From assembly GCF_041320275.1 (NCBI RefSeq), contig NZ_CP162023.1, positions 3,038,001-3,102,000 on the forward strand: a stretch of 64,000 bases of DNA, read 5' to 3'. Position 1 is the stretch's first letter. Every line of letters begins with the position of its first letter. The translations under genes and the position numbers were made by a program. The DNA is from Mumia sp. Pv4-285 (GTDB lineage: Bacteria > Actinomycetota > Actinomycetes > Propionibacteriales > Nocardioidaceae). Of this stretch, positions 18,785 to 27,611 are shown one piece after another. The notes under the pieces were generated by a model. The model was given only the letters and a program-made list of their open reading frames with translations. It did not search any database and had not been told where the DNA came from.

Positions 18785-18858
18785 TCAAGGTTTCAGAATT
18801 GATCCCTTGACATCAAGGCTGCGCGCTTGAATCGAGAATGTCAAGCGCAGAGCCTTGA
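18785..18858. promoter_or_regulatory. cluster of TCAAG/CTTGA inverted repeats
   Basis: CCTTGA-CA-TCAAGG (18805-18818) is a perfect 14-bp palindrome. TCAAGGCTGCGCGCTTGA (18813-18830) and TCAAGCGCAGAGCCTTGA (18841-18858) are two 18-bp elements that are near reverse complements of each other. A further TCAAGG is at 18785. The array fills the space upstream of the SatD-like gene. Confidence 0.65.
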
Positions 18859-18865
18859 CGGCGGC

Positions 18866-19954
18866 TCAGCCCACGATCGCGGCACGGACGCACATCACGT
18901 CCGGCAGGTGCGCCGCCACCTCGTCCCACGTCTCGCCCTCGTCCGCGCTGGCGAAGACGCTGCCGTCGCGGCCGCCCAGGTAGAGCCCCGCAGGCAGCCC
19001 GTACGCCGTCGCGTCGTCAGCCCGGAACGCATCCCGCATCACGGCGGCGTAGTAGACGTCGGGAAGGCCCTTGCCCAGCTCGCGCCACGTCTGCCCCGCG
19101 TCGTCGGAGCGCCAGACCCGTGCGGCCGCGCCCGGAGGCATCCGGTCTCCGTCGGCGACCAGCGGGAACACGTAGACGGTGTCGGGGTTCGCAGGGTGGA
19201 CCACGATCGGGAACCCGAAGTCGCTCGGCAGCCCGTCCGCGATCGACGTCCACGTGTCGCCCCCGTCGTCGGAGCGGTAGACGCCGTGGTGGTTCTGGGC
19301 GTACATCTGCCGAGGGCGGTCGGGGTGCGCCGCGACCTTGTGGACGCACTGGCCGTACTCGGGCCAGGGATCGGGGAAGAAGTACGCCTTGATGCCGACG
19401 TTGTGCGGGTCCCAGCTCGCACCGCCGTCCTCGGTGCGATAGACGCCGCCGGTGGACATCGCGACGGTTACCCGCTCGGCATCTGCAGGATCAGGGACGA
19501 TGGTGTGGATCGCCTGACCTCCGTAGCCGGCGTCCCAGTTCGGCCGGTGCGGGTGGTCCCACAGGGGGCGTACGAGATCGAAGTGCTCACCGCGGTCGGT
19601 CGAGCGGAACAGCGCCGAGGGCTGCGTGCCGGCCCAGACCTCGTCGGGTCGCGCCCCGGGGGTCAGCTGCCACACCTGCTCGACGGCTGCGCCGGCGTCC
19701 TCCGGGAACCGGATGCCGCCGCCGCTCGTCTCGGACCACGTCTCCCCGAGGTCGTCGGACCAGCTCACCTGAGGACCCCAGTGCTCGCTCATCGTGCCGA
19801 CGAGGAGCCGCGGGGAGGCACCGCGAGTGTCGATGCAGGCCGAGTAGACGGCCGTCATGGGGAAGATCGGGCCGGTGAGCTCCCACGACGTGCGATCGGG
19901 TGAACGACCGATCCACAGGCCTTTGCGCGTCCCGATCAACAGCATCGCGTCCAT
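18866..19954 (-). CDS. BNR/Asp-box repeat beta-propeller protein
   Basis: A 362-residue protein of the sialidase/VPS10-like beta-propeller type. Asp-box motifs recur: SWSDDLGETWSE, FRSTDRGEHF, YRTEDGGASWD, YRSDDGGDTWTS, WRSDDAGQTWRE and FASADEGETWDE. It starts MDAMLLIGTRKGLW at 19954 and has no signal peptide, so it is probably cytoplasmic. No catalytic sialidase residues were identified. It is divergent from the PadR regulator with an 82-base spacer, which suggests a regulator-target pair. Confidence 0.8.
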   Translation of the reverse strand: MDAMLLIGTRKGLWIGRSPDRTSWELTGPIFPMTAVYSACIDTRGASPRLLVGTMSEHWGPQVSWSDDLGETWSETSGGGIRFPEDAGAAVEQVWQLTPGARPDEVWAGTQPSALFRSTDRGEHFDLVRPLWDHPHRPNWDAGYGGQAIHTIVPDPADAERVTVAMSTGGVYRTEDGGASWDPHNVGIKAYFFPDPWPEYGQCVHKVAAHPDRPRQMYAQNHHGVYRSDDGGDTWTSIADGLPSDFGFPIVVHPANPDTVYVFPLVADGDRMPPGAAARVWRSDDAGQTWRELGKGLPDVYYAAVMRDAFRADDATAYGLPAGLYLGGRDGSVFASADEGETWDEVAAHLPDVMCVRAAIVG

Positions 19955-20036
19955 GTCGCTCCCCGCCTCGCCACCCGCGCCCGTCGTCGTCGACGGCCGC
20001 GATCTTCCTAACTGGAATACTCGCTACGCTAGGGAC

Positions 20037-20600
20037 ATGGCGGCCGACCTGTCAACGACCTCGTACGCGCTCCTCGGTCTGCTCACGCTCGACCCGAACG
20101 ACCCGCCAGAGGGCCTCACCGGCTACGAGCTCAAGCAGCGGTGCGACCTCACGATGCGCTTCTACTGGGTCTCCCCCGCCACCAGCCAGGTCTACACCGA
20201 GCTCGCCCGGCTGGCCCGCCTCAGCCTCGTCGACACCACGGACGCACCGAACGGACGCCGCAACACCCGCCGGTACGCCCTCAGCGATGCCGGCCGGGCG
20301 GCGCTGCTCACCTGGCTCGAGACCTCCGAGCCCGCCTTCCCCGTGCTCAAGCACCCGGTCGCCCTCCGGCTGATGTTCGCCCACATGGTCGCCCCCGAGC
20401 ACGTCCAGCGGTGGCTCGACGCCTACATCGCCCAGCTCGAGGAGCGCACCGCCGACCTGCGCGCCGTACGCGAGATGCTCGGAGACGATCCCCGGCTGCG
20501 GTCCCCTGCGACCGTCGCCGACTGGGGTCTGGCGTTCTTCGCGAACGAGAACACGATCGCCCACGACATCCGCAAGCGCCGAGGCGCGGACGAGCGCTGA
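20037..20600 (+). CDS. PadR-family transcriptional regulator
   Basis: 187 residues. The N-terminal winged helix (about 8-85) begins TTSYALLGLLTLDP and has GYELKQRCD and SQVYTELARLARLSLVD, followed by RRYALSDAGRAALLTWL, all typical of PadR. The C-terminal half (about 95-180) is the helical Vir_act_alpha_C-like dimerisation domain. ATG at 20037; the frame is open upstream, but that would run through the promoter. Probably controls itself and the divergent BNR-repeat gene. Ligand unknown. Confidence 0.88.
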   Translation: MAADLSTTSYALLGLLTLDPNDPPEGLTGYELKQRCDLTMRFYWVSPATSQVYTELARLARLSLVDTTDAPNGRRNTRRYALSDAGRAALLTWLETSEPAFPVLKHPVALRLMFAHMVAPEHVQRWLDAYIAQLEERTADLRAVREMLGDDPRLRSPATVADWGLAFFANENTIAHDIRKRRGADER

Positions 20601-20651
20601 CCTCCGGTCGCGTACCGTCGAGGCGGCCGTCCTCCACCCGAAGGGAACCCC

Positions 20652-21551
20652 GTGGCCCGCATCGCCCTCGCCAGCTCCGCCTCCCACGTCGACGACGCCG
20701 AGCTCGACCTCCTCCGCCGCGCCGTCCAGGATCTCGGGCACGACGCCGCCGTCGAGGTGTGGGACGACGACGCCGTCGACTGGCACGACTACGCGCTGAC
20801 GGTCGTACGGACCACCTGGGACTACACGGACCGCCACGACGAGTTCCTCGCCTGGACGCGCCGGGTCCCGCGCCTGCGCAACCGGTCGGACGTGATCGCG
20901 TGGAACACGCACAAGACCTATCTCCGCGACCTCGCCCGTGCGGGGTGCCCGGTGATCCCGACCGCCTGGGACGTCACGGACGCCGACGTGCTCGCCACGC
21001 ACGCCGATGCCTGGGGCGTCGGCGTCGGCGCTGCGGAATGGGTCGTGAAGCCTGCCGTCTCCGCCGGCTCGCGCGACACCGCACGATGGACGGACGCCGA
21101 CGACGCCCTCTCCCACAGCCGCGACCTCGTCGAGTCCGGGCGCACGGCGATGCTCCAGCCGTACGTCGCCTCGGTCGACTCCGACGGTGAGACCGCCGTC
21201 CTCTTCGCGGGCGGCGAGTACTCCCACGCCGTCGTCAAGGGAGCGATGCTCACGCAGGGCGAAGGCGTCCGCGACGACCGCGACTCCCGGGAGCGGATCA
21301 CGCCGACGGTCGCGACCGACGCACAGATCGACGTCGCGCGCCGCGCCCTGCGGGCCGCCGGCGACGCCCTCGGAGGCGGACTCGATCTCCTCTACGCGCG
21401 GGTCGACCTCGTCACCTCGCCGGAGGGGACGCCGCAGGTCATCGAGCTCGAGCTCACCGAGCCCTCCCTCTTCCTGCCGTACGTCGATGGTGCCGCCGAG
21501 CGGTTCGCCGCCGCCATCACGTCCACGGTGAACTCTTTGGGGCGGGTCTAG
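20652..21551 (+). CDS. ATP-grasp domain protein
   Basis: A 299-residue protein starting at GTG 20652 with AAGGGA upstream. The pattern fits the glutathione-synthetase-like ATP-grasp fold: a substrate-side lobe (1-95), then WVVKPAVSAGSRDT, MLQPYV, GETAVLFAGGEYSHAVVK and the C-terminal DLVTSPEGTPQVIELELTEPS with metal-binding Glu residues. It would catalyse ATP-dependent ligation of a carboxylate to a nucleophile. Neighbours do not name a substrate. It lies 10 bases upstream of the MpaB-like gene, so co-transcription is likely. Confidence 0.82.
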   Translation: MARIALASSASHVDDAELDLLRRAVQDLGHDAAVEVWDDDAVDWHDYALTVVRTTWDYTDRHDEFLAWTRRVPRLRNRSDVIAWNTHKTYLRDLARAGCPVIPTAWDVTDADVLATHADAWGVGVGAAEWVVKPAVSAGSRDTARWTDADDALSHSRDLVESGRTAMLQPYVASVDSDGETAVLFAGGEYSHAVVKGAMLTQGEGVRDDRDSRERITPTVATDAQIDVARRALRAAGDALGGGLDLLYARVDLVTSPEGTPQVIELELTEPSLFLPYVDGAAERFAAAITSTVNSLGRV

Positions 21552-21561
21552 GCTCGGAGAC

Positions 21562-22401
21562 ATGGGTGTGCGCGACCGGCTCGGGGAGACACTGTTCGCG
21601 CGCGTGGCCGGTGACGACGGCGAGCGGCGGCGCCAGCGCATCCACGGCGACGAGGGACCGCGCCGTTTCGGCCCCGACGACCCGATCCAGCGCGTCCACG
21701 GCGACGCGTCGATGTTCGTCGGTGGGATCCGCGCGCTGCTCATGCAGTCGCTGCACCCGCTGGCCATGGCTGCGGTCGACCAGCACTCGGGTTACCGCGG
21801 CGATCCGTGGGGGCGGCTCCAGCGCACCAGCGGCTTCATCGCGGAGACCACGTTCGGGACGATCGACAACGCCGACCGCGCCGTCCGGGTCGTCCGCGCG
21901 GTGCACAAGCGGATCAACGGCACGGCGCCGGACGGACGCCCGTACGCCGCCGACGACCCGCACCTGCTCACCTGGGTCCACGTCGCCGAGGTGGACAGCT
22001 TCCTGCGCGCCCACGACCGGTACGGCGTTCGCCCGCTGGCACCGGGCGAGCGCGACACGTACGTGGCACAGGCTGCCGAGGTCGCCGTAGCCCTCGGCGC
22101 GGACGACCCGCCGACGGACACCGCCGGGCTCGCAGCGCGACTCGCGGCGTACCGGCCCGAGCTCGCCTCGACCCCGGCGGCACGCGAGGCGGCCCGGTTC
22201 ATCCTGCTGACTCCGCCGGTTCCCTGGGCGCTGCGGCCCGGCTACTCCGCGCTGGCAGGAGCAGCCGTGGGCCTCCTCCCCCGCTGGGCGCGCGGGCCGT
22301 TGCGACTGCCCTGGCTGCCGATCACCGAGACCGTGGCGCTGCGACCCGCCGGCGCGGTGGCGACCCGGACGATCCGCTGGGCGATGCAGCCGTCAGCGTG
22401 A
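21562..22401 (+). CDS. oxygenase MpaB/DUF2236-family protein
   Basis: A 279-residue helical protein of the DUF2236 family, which includes fungal MpaB and latex-clearing rubber oxygenases. Characteristic elements are FVGGIRALLMQSLHPLAMAA, AETTFGTIDNADRAVRVVRA, LLTWVHVAEVDSFLRAH and the C-terminal arrangement of hydrophobic helices. The conserved His residues in LHPLAM and WVHVAE could ligate haem; that is inferred from family members. ATG 21562. The end overlaps the convergent dehydrogenase gene by nine bases. Confidence 0.82.
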   Translation: MGVRDRLGETLFARVAGDDGERRRQRIHGDEGPRRFGPDDPIQRVHGDASMFVGGIRALLMQSLHPLAMAAVDQHSGYRGDPWGRLQRTSGFIAETTFGTIDNADRAVRVVRAVHKRINGTAPDGRPYAADDPHLLTWVHVAEVDSFLRAHDRYGVRPLAPGERDTYVAQAAEVAVALGADDPPTDTAGLAARLAAYRPELASTPAAREAARFILLTPPVPWALRPGYSALAGAAVGLLPRWARGPLRLPWLPITETVALRPAGAVATRTIRWAMQPSA

Positions 22402-23304
22402 CACCCGGTTGACGAGGTCCTCGCCCGCCGCGAACCGCCGCAGCTGATCACGGACGAGGGCGACGACCCGCGGGCGCATCGCGGAGGTGCCGCCGGCGAC
22501 GTGCGGGGTGATCAGGGCGTTCGGGGCGCTGAACAACGGGTGGTCGTCGGGCAGCGGCTCGGGGTCGGTGACGTCGAGCGCGGCCCGCAGGCGCCCGGTG
22601 CCGAGCTCCGCCAGCAGCGCGTCGGTGTCCACCACCGGACCACGCGCGAGGTTGACGAGGAGCGCGTCGTCCTTCATCGCGGCCAGGAAGTCCTTGCCGA
22701 CGAGGTGGCGCGTCGCATCCGTGAGCGGCGTGAGCACCACGACCACGTCGACCTGCGGCAGGAGCTCGGGCAGCTCGTCCACGGCGTGCACGCCGTCGCG
22801 CGCACGGCTCGCGACCCGGACGATCGTGGTCTCGAACCCGGCGAGCCGCCGCTCGAGCGCCTCGCCGATGCTGCCGTACCCGAGGATCATCACCGTCCGG
22901 TCGGCGAGTGCCGGCCACCACTGCCACGCAGCCCAGCGGCCCTCGTCCTGCGCGCGGACGAAGGTCGGGATCCCACGGAGCGACGCGATGATGAGGCCGA
23001 CGCCGAGCTCGGCGGTCGACGCGTCGTGGACGCCTCGTGCGTTGCACAGCACGACGCCGTCAGGGATGTGGGCCACGATGCCGTCCGTGCCTGCGGACTG
23101 GGCCTGGATCACCCGCAGCCTCGGCATCCTCACCGCGAGCTCGCCGAGGGGGAACTCCAGCGCGTACGGGATGACCCACATCTCGACCTGCGCGAGGACC
23201 GCGTCGGACGGCAGGTCGTCGGCGGCGCCGGAGAACGGCACCACGGTGAGCCCGTCCGGTGCGGCGAGCTCGTCGGAGGAGAACGGAGCGAGGACCACGG
23301 TCAT
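22393..23304 (-). CDS. D-2-hydroxyacid dehydrogenase family protein
   Basis: 303 residues. The NAD-binding domain has VMILGYGSIGEALERRLAGF (about 140-160). The catalytic triad is present: Arg in VNLARGPVVDTDAL, Glu in LDVTDPEPLPDDHPLF and His in ITPHVAGGTS. The ATG at 23304 gives the family N-terminus. It reduces 2-oxo acids or oxidises D-2-hydroxy acids; the substrate is not predictable. Monocistronic, convergent with the MpaB-like gene. Confidence 0.9.
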   Translation of the reverse strand: MTVVLAPFSSDELAAPDGLTVVPFSGAADDLPSDAVLAQVEMWVIPYALEFPLGELAVRMPRLRVIQAQSAGTDGIVAHIPDGVVLCNARGVHDASTAELGVGLIIASLRGIPTFVRAQDEGRWAAWQWWPALADRTVMILGYGSIGEALERRLAGFETTIVRVASRARDGVHAVDELPELLPQVDVVVVLTPLTDATRHLVGKDFLAAMKDDALLVNLARGPVVDTDALLAELGTGRLRAALDVTDPEPLPDDHPLFSAPNALITPHVAGGTSAMRPRVVALVRDQLRRFAAGEDLVNRVSR

Positions 23305-23396
23305 GACGCGAAGCCTAGGCGCAGCGTGCCCGCACCGTGACACGGCCCGACGGGTCCACGTCGAGCGCCGGGACAGCCCTGGCCTAACCTGCTCGC

Positions 23397-24056
23397 ATGT
23401 ACGGTGACCCCCACCCCCCGACGTACGCTCAGCAGCCGCAGCCCGGGCAACCGCTCCAGCAACCGCCGTACCCGCAAGAGAAGGTCACCTTCCGGCCCGA
23501 TGCCGCCCGTGCTCGCTCCCAGACGCTGCGCCGCAGCGCCGCCGTGGTCGGCCTCGTCGCGGTCCTCCTGCTGACTTCGGACTCGCTGGCGGAGGTCGGC
23601 TTCAAGCTGGTGGCCTTCGTCGTGGCCGCGATCGTCGGCGTGCTGCTCCTGGTCCGCCGGCTGCGGTCCTGCCGGGTCGAGCTCGTCCCGGGCTGGCTGC
23701 GCTGGACGCGGCCGGACGGGAGGCACGTGGTCGTCGACCTGTCCGTGAGCCGAGGGACCCTCGGGAAGCAGGCGCTCACCGGCGCGGACCTGCTGACGGT
23801 GGTCGGCCCGGACGGAGCACGGCTGTTCCGCATCACCTCCGAGGAGTGGCGGCCCGAGCACCTGCAGGCGATCGCCCGGCTCTGCGGCTTCCCGATCCGG
23901 CCAGACCTGCGCAAGGGCAAGGACTGGGAGGCGTGGCTGCCCGGCAGCACCACCCTCGTCGACCGTCACCCGGTGGGGATCGCCGTCGGCGTCGCCCTCG
24001 GAGTCGTCGCCCTGATCGCCGTGGCGATCGTCGCCGTCTCCGTCGTCTTCGTCTGA
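23397..24056 (+). CDS. hypothetical membrane protein with Pro/Gln-rich N-terminus
   Basis: 219 residues. The first 28 residues are rich in Pro and Gln (MYGDPHPPTYAQQPQPGQPL). Two transmembrane segments follow (about 48-62 and 66-84), then a soluble domain of about 95 residues and a last membrane helix (about 192-218). The layout resembles other actinobacterial small envelope proteins with a disordered cytoplasmic start. No enzyme motif seen. Convergent with gatB. Confidence 0.75.
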   Translation: MYGDPHPPTYAQQPQPGQPLQQPPYPQEKVTFRPDAARARSQTLRRSAAVVGLVAVLLLTSDSLAEVGFKLVAFVVAAIVGVLLLVRRLRSCRVELVPGWLRWTRPDGRHVVVDLSVSRGTLGKQALTGADLLTVVGPDGARLFRITSEEWRPEHLQAIARLCGFPIRPDLRKGKDWEAWLPGSTTLVDRHPVGIAVGVALGVVALIAVAIVAVSVVFV

Positions 24057-24090
24057 TCTCTCCGCGCCGCACCGCGAAGGAGATCAGACG
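24050..24090. terminator. bidirectional hairpin between a membrane-protein gene and gatB
   Basis: CGTCTGATCTC and GAGATCAGACG arms pair over at least 11 bp with a two-base bulge, overlapping the stop of the plus-strand gene and lying eight bases past the gatB stop. The convergent arrangement suits a shared terminator. Confidence 0.65.
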
Positions 24091-24098
24091 ACGAGACG

Positions 24099-25613
24099 TC
24101 AGGCGAGCTTCTCGACGATCAGCTCGCGGACGCGGCCTGCGTCGGCCTGGCCGCGCATCTCCTTCATGACGGCACCGATCAGCGCACCGGCCGCCGCGAC
24201 CTTGCCGTCGCGGATCTTGTCGGCGACGTCAGGGTTCGCCTCGATCGCCCGGTCGACGGCCGCGGCGAGCGCACCGTCGTCGGAGACCACCTCGAGGCCG
24301 CGTGCGGCCACGATCTCCTCGGGCGTGCCCTCGCCTGCGACGAGGCCGTCGAAGACCTGGCGGGCGAGCTTGTCGTTGATCCGCTTCGCGTCGACCAACG
24401 CCTGGACCTCGGCGACCTGCGTCGGGGTCACGCCGAGCTCGTCGATCGGCGTCGCGGTGTCGTTCGCGCGCCGGGCGAGCTCGCCGAGCCACCACTTGCG
24501 TGCAGCGGTCGGCGAGGCACCGGCGGCGATGGTCGCCCCGATGAGGTCGAGGGCGCCCGCTCCTACGACGTCACGCATCTCGAGGTCGGAGTAGCCCCAC
24601 TCCCCCTGCAGGCGCGCGCGACGCTCGGCCGGCGGCTCGGGCAGGGTCGAACGCAGCTCCTCGATCCACGCCTCCGAAGGCGCGACCGGTACGAGGTCCG
24701 GCTCGGGGAAGTAGCGGTAGTCCTCGGCGTCGGACTTCTCACGGCCCGACGTCGTCACCCCGGTGTCCTCGTGCCAGTGGCGCGTCTCCTGGACGACCTT
24801 CTGCCCGGCGTCGAGGATGCCGGCGTGGCGCTCGATCTCGTAGCGCGCCGCGCGCTCGACCGACCGCAACGAGTTGACGTTCTTGGTCTCCGAGCGCGTG
24901 CCCAGGACGTCGACGCCCTTCGGCGCCAATGAGAGGTTGACGTCGCAGCGCATCGAGCCCTGCTCCATCCGTGCATCGGAGACATCGAGCGCCTTCACGA
25001 GCTCGCGCAACGACGCGACGTACGCGCGAGCGACCTGCGGCGCGTACTTGCCGGCGCCGACGATCGGCTTCGTCACGACCTCGATGAGCGGGATGCCGGC
25101 ACGGTTGTAGTCGACCAGCGAGTAGTCGGCACCGTGGATGCGACCGGTCGAGCCCCCCACGTGCAGCGACTTGCCGGTGTCCTCCTCCATGTGTGCGCGC
25201 TCGATCTCGATCCGGAAGACCTGCGGGCCCTCGTCGGTCTCGACCGTGACCTCGGTCCAGCCGTCGTACGCGATGGGCTCGTCGTACTGTGAGGTCTGGA
25301 AGTTCTTCGGCATGTCCGGGTAGAAGTAGTTCTTGCGCGCGAACCGCGACCACGGCGCGATCGAGCAGTTGAGCGCGAGGCCGATGCGGATCGCCGACTC
25401 CACGGCCTTGCCGTTGACGACCGGCAGAGCGCCGGGCAGCCCGAGGCAGGTGGGGCACACCTGCGTGTTGGGCTCCGCCCCGAACACGGTCGAGCAGCCG
25501 CAGAACATCTTGGACGCCGTGTTGAGCTCGACGTGGACCTCGAGTCCCATCGCCGGGTCGTACGTCTCGAGCGCGGTGTCGAACGGGACCAGCTCCGTAC
25601 GGGTGGCGGTCAT
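24099..25613 (-). CDS. gatB: Asp-tRNA(Asn)/Glu-tRNA(Gln) amidotransferase subunit B
   Basis: The 504-residue tRNA-binding kinase subunit of GatCAB, which activates misacylated tRNA with ATP. The cradle domain has [19 protein letters not shown] and the zinc pattern [26 protein letters not shown]-like sequence ([20 protein letters not shown]) follows, and the C-terminal YqeY/tail domain occupies about 355-504. The ATG at 25613 overlaps the gatA stop as ATGA. Last gene of gatC-gatA-gatB. Confidence 0.96.
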   Translation of the reverse strand: MTATRTELVPFDTALETYDPAMGLEVHVELNTASKMFCGCSTVFGAEPNTQVCPTCLGLPGALPVVNGKAVESAIRIGLALNCSIAPWSRFARKNYFYPDMPKNFQTSQYDEPIAYDGWTEVTVETDEGPQVFRIEIERAHMEEDTGKSLHVGGSTGRIHGADYSLVDYNRAGIPLIEVVTKPIVGAGKYAPQVARAYVASLRELVKALDVSDARMEQGSMRCDVNLSLAPKGVDVLGTRSETKNVNSLRSVERAARYEIERHAGILDAGQKVVQETRHWHEDTGVTTSGREKSDAEDYRYFPEPDLVPVAPSEAWIEELRSTLPEPPAERRARLQGEWGYSDLEMRDVVGAGALDLIGATIAAGASPTAARKWWLGELARRANDTATPIDELGVTPTQVAEVQALVDAKRINDKLARQVFDGLVAGEGTPEEIVAARGLEVVSDDGALAAAVDRAIEANPDVADKIRDGKVAAAGALIGAVMKEMRGQADAGRVRELIVEKLA

Positions 25614-27148
25614 GCCCTTCCCTCCTTGGATGACGCAGCCTCGGACGACGCAGGCAGCTCGGGCGCACGCGACAGGAGCGGACCGCCCCACTGCTCGAGC
25701 AGCAGTCGCTCCAGCGCGGCACCGACGTTGTAGAGGCGGTCGTCGGCCATCGCGGGAGCGAGGACCTGGAGACCGACCGGCAGGCCGTCCTCCTCCGCGA
25801 CGCCGACCGGCAGCGACAGACCCGGGATCCCGGCGAGGTTCGCGGGGATCGTCGCGACGTCCTGGAGGTACATCGACATCGGGTCGTCGAGCTTGCTCCC
25901 CAACGGGAACGCCGTCGTCGGCGACGTCGGGGAGATCAGCACGTCCACCTGCTCGAACGCCGCTGCGAAGTCCTGCGCGATCAGCGTGCGGACCTTCTGT
26001 GCGGAGCCGTAGTAGGCGTCGTAGTAGCCGCTCGACAGCGCGTAGGTGCCGATGATGATGCGGCGCTTCACCTCGTCGCCGAAACCGGCCTCGCGGGTCG
26101 CGGCCATCACCTGCTCCGCGCTCGGGTCGGGCACACCCTGGGGGCTGACCCGCAGGCCGTAGCGCATCGCGTCGAACTTCGCGAGGTTGCTGCTCGCCTC
26201 GGCCGGGAGGATCAGGTAGTACGTCGAGAGGGCGTACTCGAAGCTCGGGCACGACACCTCGACGATCTCGGCGCCGGCCTTGGTGAGCAGCGCGACGGCC
26301 TCGTCGAAGCGGGCGCGGACGCCCGACTGGTAGCCCTCACCACCGAGCTCGCGCACGATGCCGATCCGCAGGCCCGAGACATCGGCACGACGGGCGGCCT
26401 CGACGACCGGCGGCACAGGGGCGTCGATGCTGGTGGAGTCGAGCGGGTCGTGGCCGCCGATCAGCTCGTGCAGCAGCGCCGCGTCGAGCACCGAGCGGGT
26501 GACGGGACCGGCCTGGTCCAGCGAGGAAGCCAGGGCGATCAGGCCGTAGCGCGACACCCCGCCGTACGTCGGCTTGACGCCGACCGTGCCCGTGACGGCG
26601 GCGGGCTGGCGGATCGATCCACCGGTGTCCGTGCCGATCGCGAGCGGCGCCTCGTACGCCGCGACGGCCGCGGCCGAGCCGCCGCCCGACCCACCTGGGA
26701 TGCGGGTGCGGTCCCAGGGGTTGCGCGTCGGACCGTACGCGGAGTGCTCGGTCGAGCTGCCCATCGCGAACTCGTCCATGTTGGTCTTGCCGAGGATCGG
26801 CATACCCGCCGCGCGGATGCGGCGCGCGAGGAACGCGTCGTACGGAGGCACCCAGCCCTGGAGGATCCTCGAGCCCGCGGTGGTCGGGATGCCCTCGGTC
26901 GCGACGACGTCCTTGACCGCGATCGGGACTCCGGCCAGCCCGTGGAGCGTCTCGCCGGCGGCACGGCGCGCGTCGGCGTCGCGCGCGGTCTCGAGCGCAC
27001 CCTCGGCATCGATCGCGAGGAACGCGTTGAGGTCACCGTCGACGGCCGTGATCCGGTCGAGGTGGTCCTGCGTGACCTCGACCGAGGAGACGTCGCCCGC
27101 GGCCAGCTTGTCGGCGATCTCCGCGGCACTCAGGCGGATCGTACTCAT
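25610..27148 (-). CDS. gatA: Asp-tRNA(Asn)/Glu-tRNA(Gln) amidotransferase subunit A
   Basis: The 512-residue amidase subunit that releases ammonia from glutamine. The Ser-cisSer-Lys centre is visible: Lys in [14 protein letters not shown] and the serines in [13 protein letters not shown] and [14 protein letters not shown]. The ATG at 27148 has GGAGGG upstream. It is 85 bases downstream of gatC; the gap has repeated CCTCGTACCTC-like low-complexity sequence but no terminator. Confidence 0.96.
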   Translation of the reverse strand: MSTIRLSAAEIADKLAAGDVSSVEVTQDHLDRITAVDGDLNAFLAIDAEGALETARDADARRAAGETLHGLAGVPIAVKDVVATEGIPTTAGSRILQGWVPPYDAFLARRIRAAGMPILGKTNMDEFAMGSSTEHSAYGPTRNPWDRTRIPGGSGGGSAAAVAAYEAPLAIGTDTGGSIRQPAAVTGTVGVKPTYGGVSRYGLIALASSLDQAGPVTRSVLDAALLHELIGGHDPLDSTSIDAPVPPVVEAARRADVSGLRIGIVRELGGEGYQSGVRARFDEAVALLTKAGAEIVEVSCPSFEYALSTYYLILPAEASSNLAKFDAMRYGLRVSPQGVPDPSAEQVMAATREAGFGDEVKRRIIIGTYALSSGYYDAYYGSAQKVRTLIAQDFAAAFEQVDVLISPTSPTTAFPLGSKLDDPMSMYLQDVATIPANLAGIPGLSLPVGVAEEDGLPVGLQVLAPAMADDRLYNVGAALERLLLEQWGGPLLSRAPELPASSEAASSKEGRA

Positions 27149-27233
27149 GCTGTGCCCTCCTTGCCTGAACACTCCGGGACCTCGCTCCGCCACGCCTCGT
27201 ACCTCGGCGTACCTCCGCTGCGGTTCCTCGTGC

Positions 27234-27536
27234 TCATGCTTCCTCCCCGAGGATCTTCGGCACCGCGAACCGCTGCTGCTCGACGGCGGGCGCGCCGGCG
27301 AGGGCCTGCTCGGGCGTCAGACCGGGCGTGACGACGTCCTCGCGGAACACGTTGGAGAGCGGCACGGCGTGAGAGGTCGGCGGCACGTCGGCAGACGCGA
27401 CTTCGGCGACCTTGGCGACCGACTCGAGGATGACCGTGAGCTCAGGGGTCAACCGGTCGAGCTCGGCGTCGGAGAGGTCGATGCGTGCGAGGTTCGCGAG
27501 ATGGGCGACGTCGGCACGCGAGATCCCGTCGGACAA
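27234..27536 (-). CDS. gatC: Asp-tRNA(Asn)/Glu-tRNA(Gln) amidotransferase subunit C
   Basis: The 100-residue belt-like subunit that stabilises GatA-GatB. It begins [20 protein letters not shown] and has [18 protein letters not shown] and the C-terminal [16 protein letters not shown], all family hallmarks. The start codon is TTG at 27536 with AGGGA seven bases upstream; no ATG or GTG lies near. First gene of the operon. Confidence 0.94.
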   Translation of the reverse strand: MSDGISRADVAHLANLARIDLSDAELDRLTPELTVILESVAKVAEVASADVPPTSHAVPLSNVFREDVVTPGLTPEQALAGAPAVEQQRFAVPKILGEEA

Positions 27537-27611
27537 CGGAGAGTCCCTTCGAGCGTGGGTGGGGTTACCGATCCATCCTAGGCCGTCGGCCTCAGGCGCC
27601 GTCCGGGTGCG

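Noticed and set aside
24099-26252. A 717-residue GatB with an extra N-terminal domain
   Set aside because: The extension overlaps gatA in another frame; the ATG at 25613 forms an ATGA overlap and matches the family start.
27149-27233. A regulatory element in the gatC-gatA gap
   Set aside because: Only imperfect CCTCGTACCTC-type low-complexity repeats are visible, with no stable hairpin, promoter or operator symmetry.
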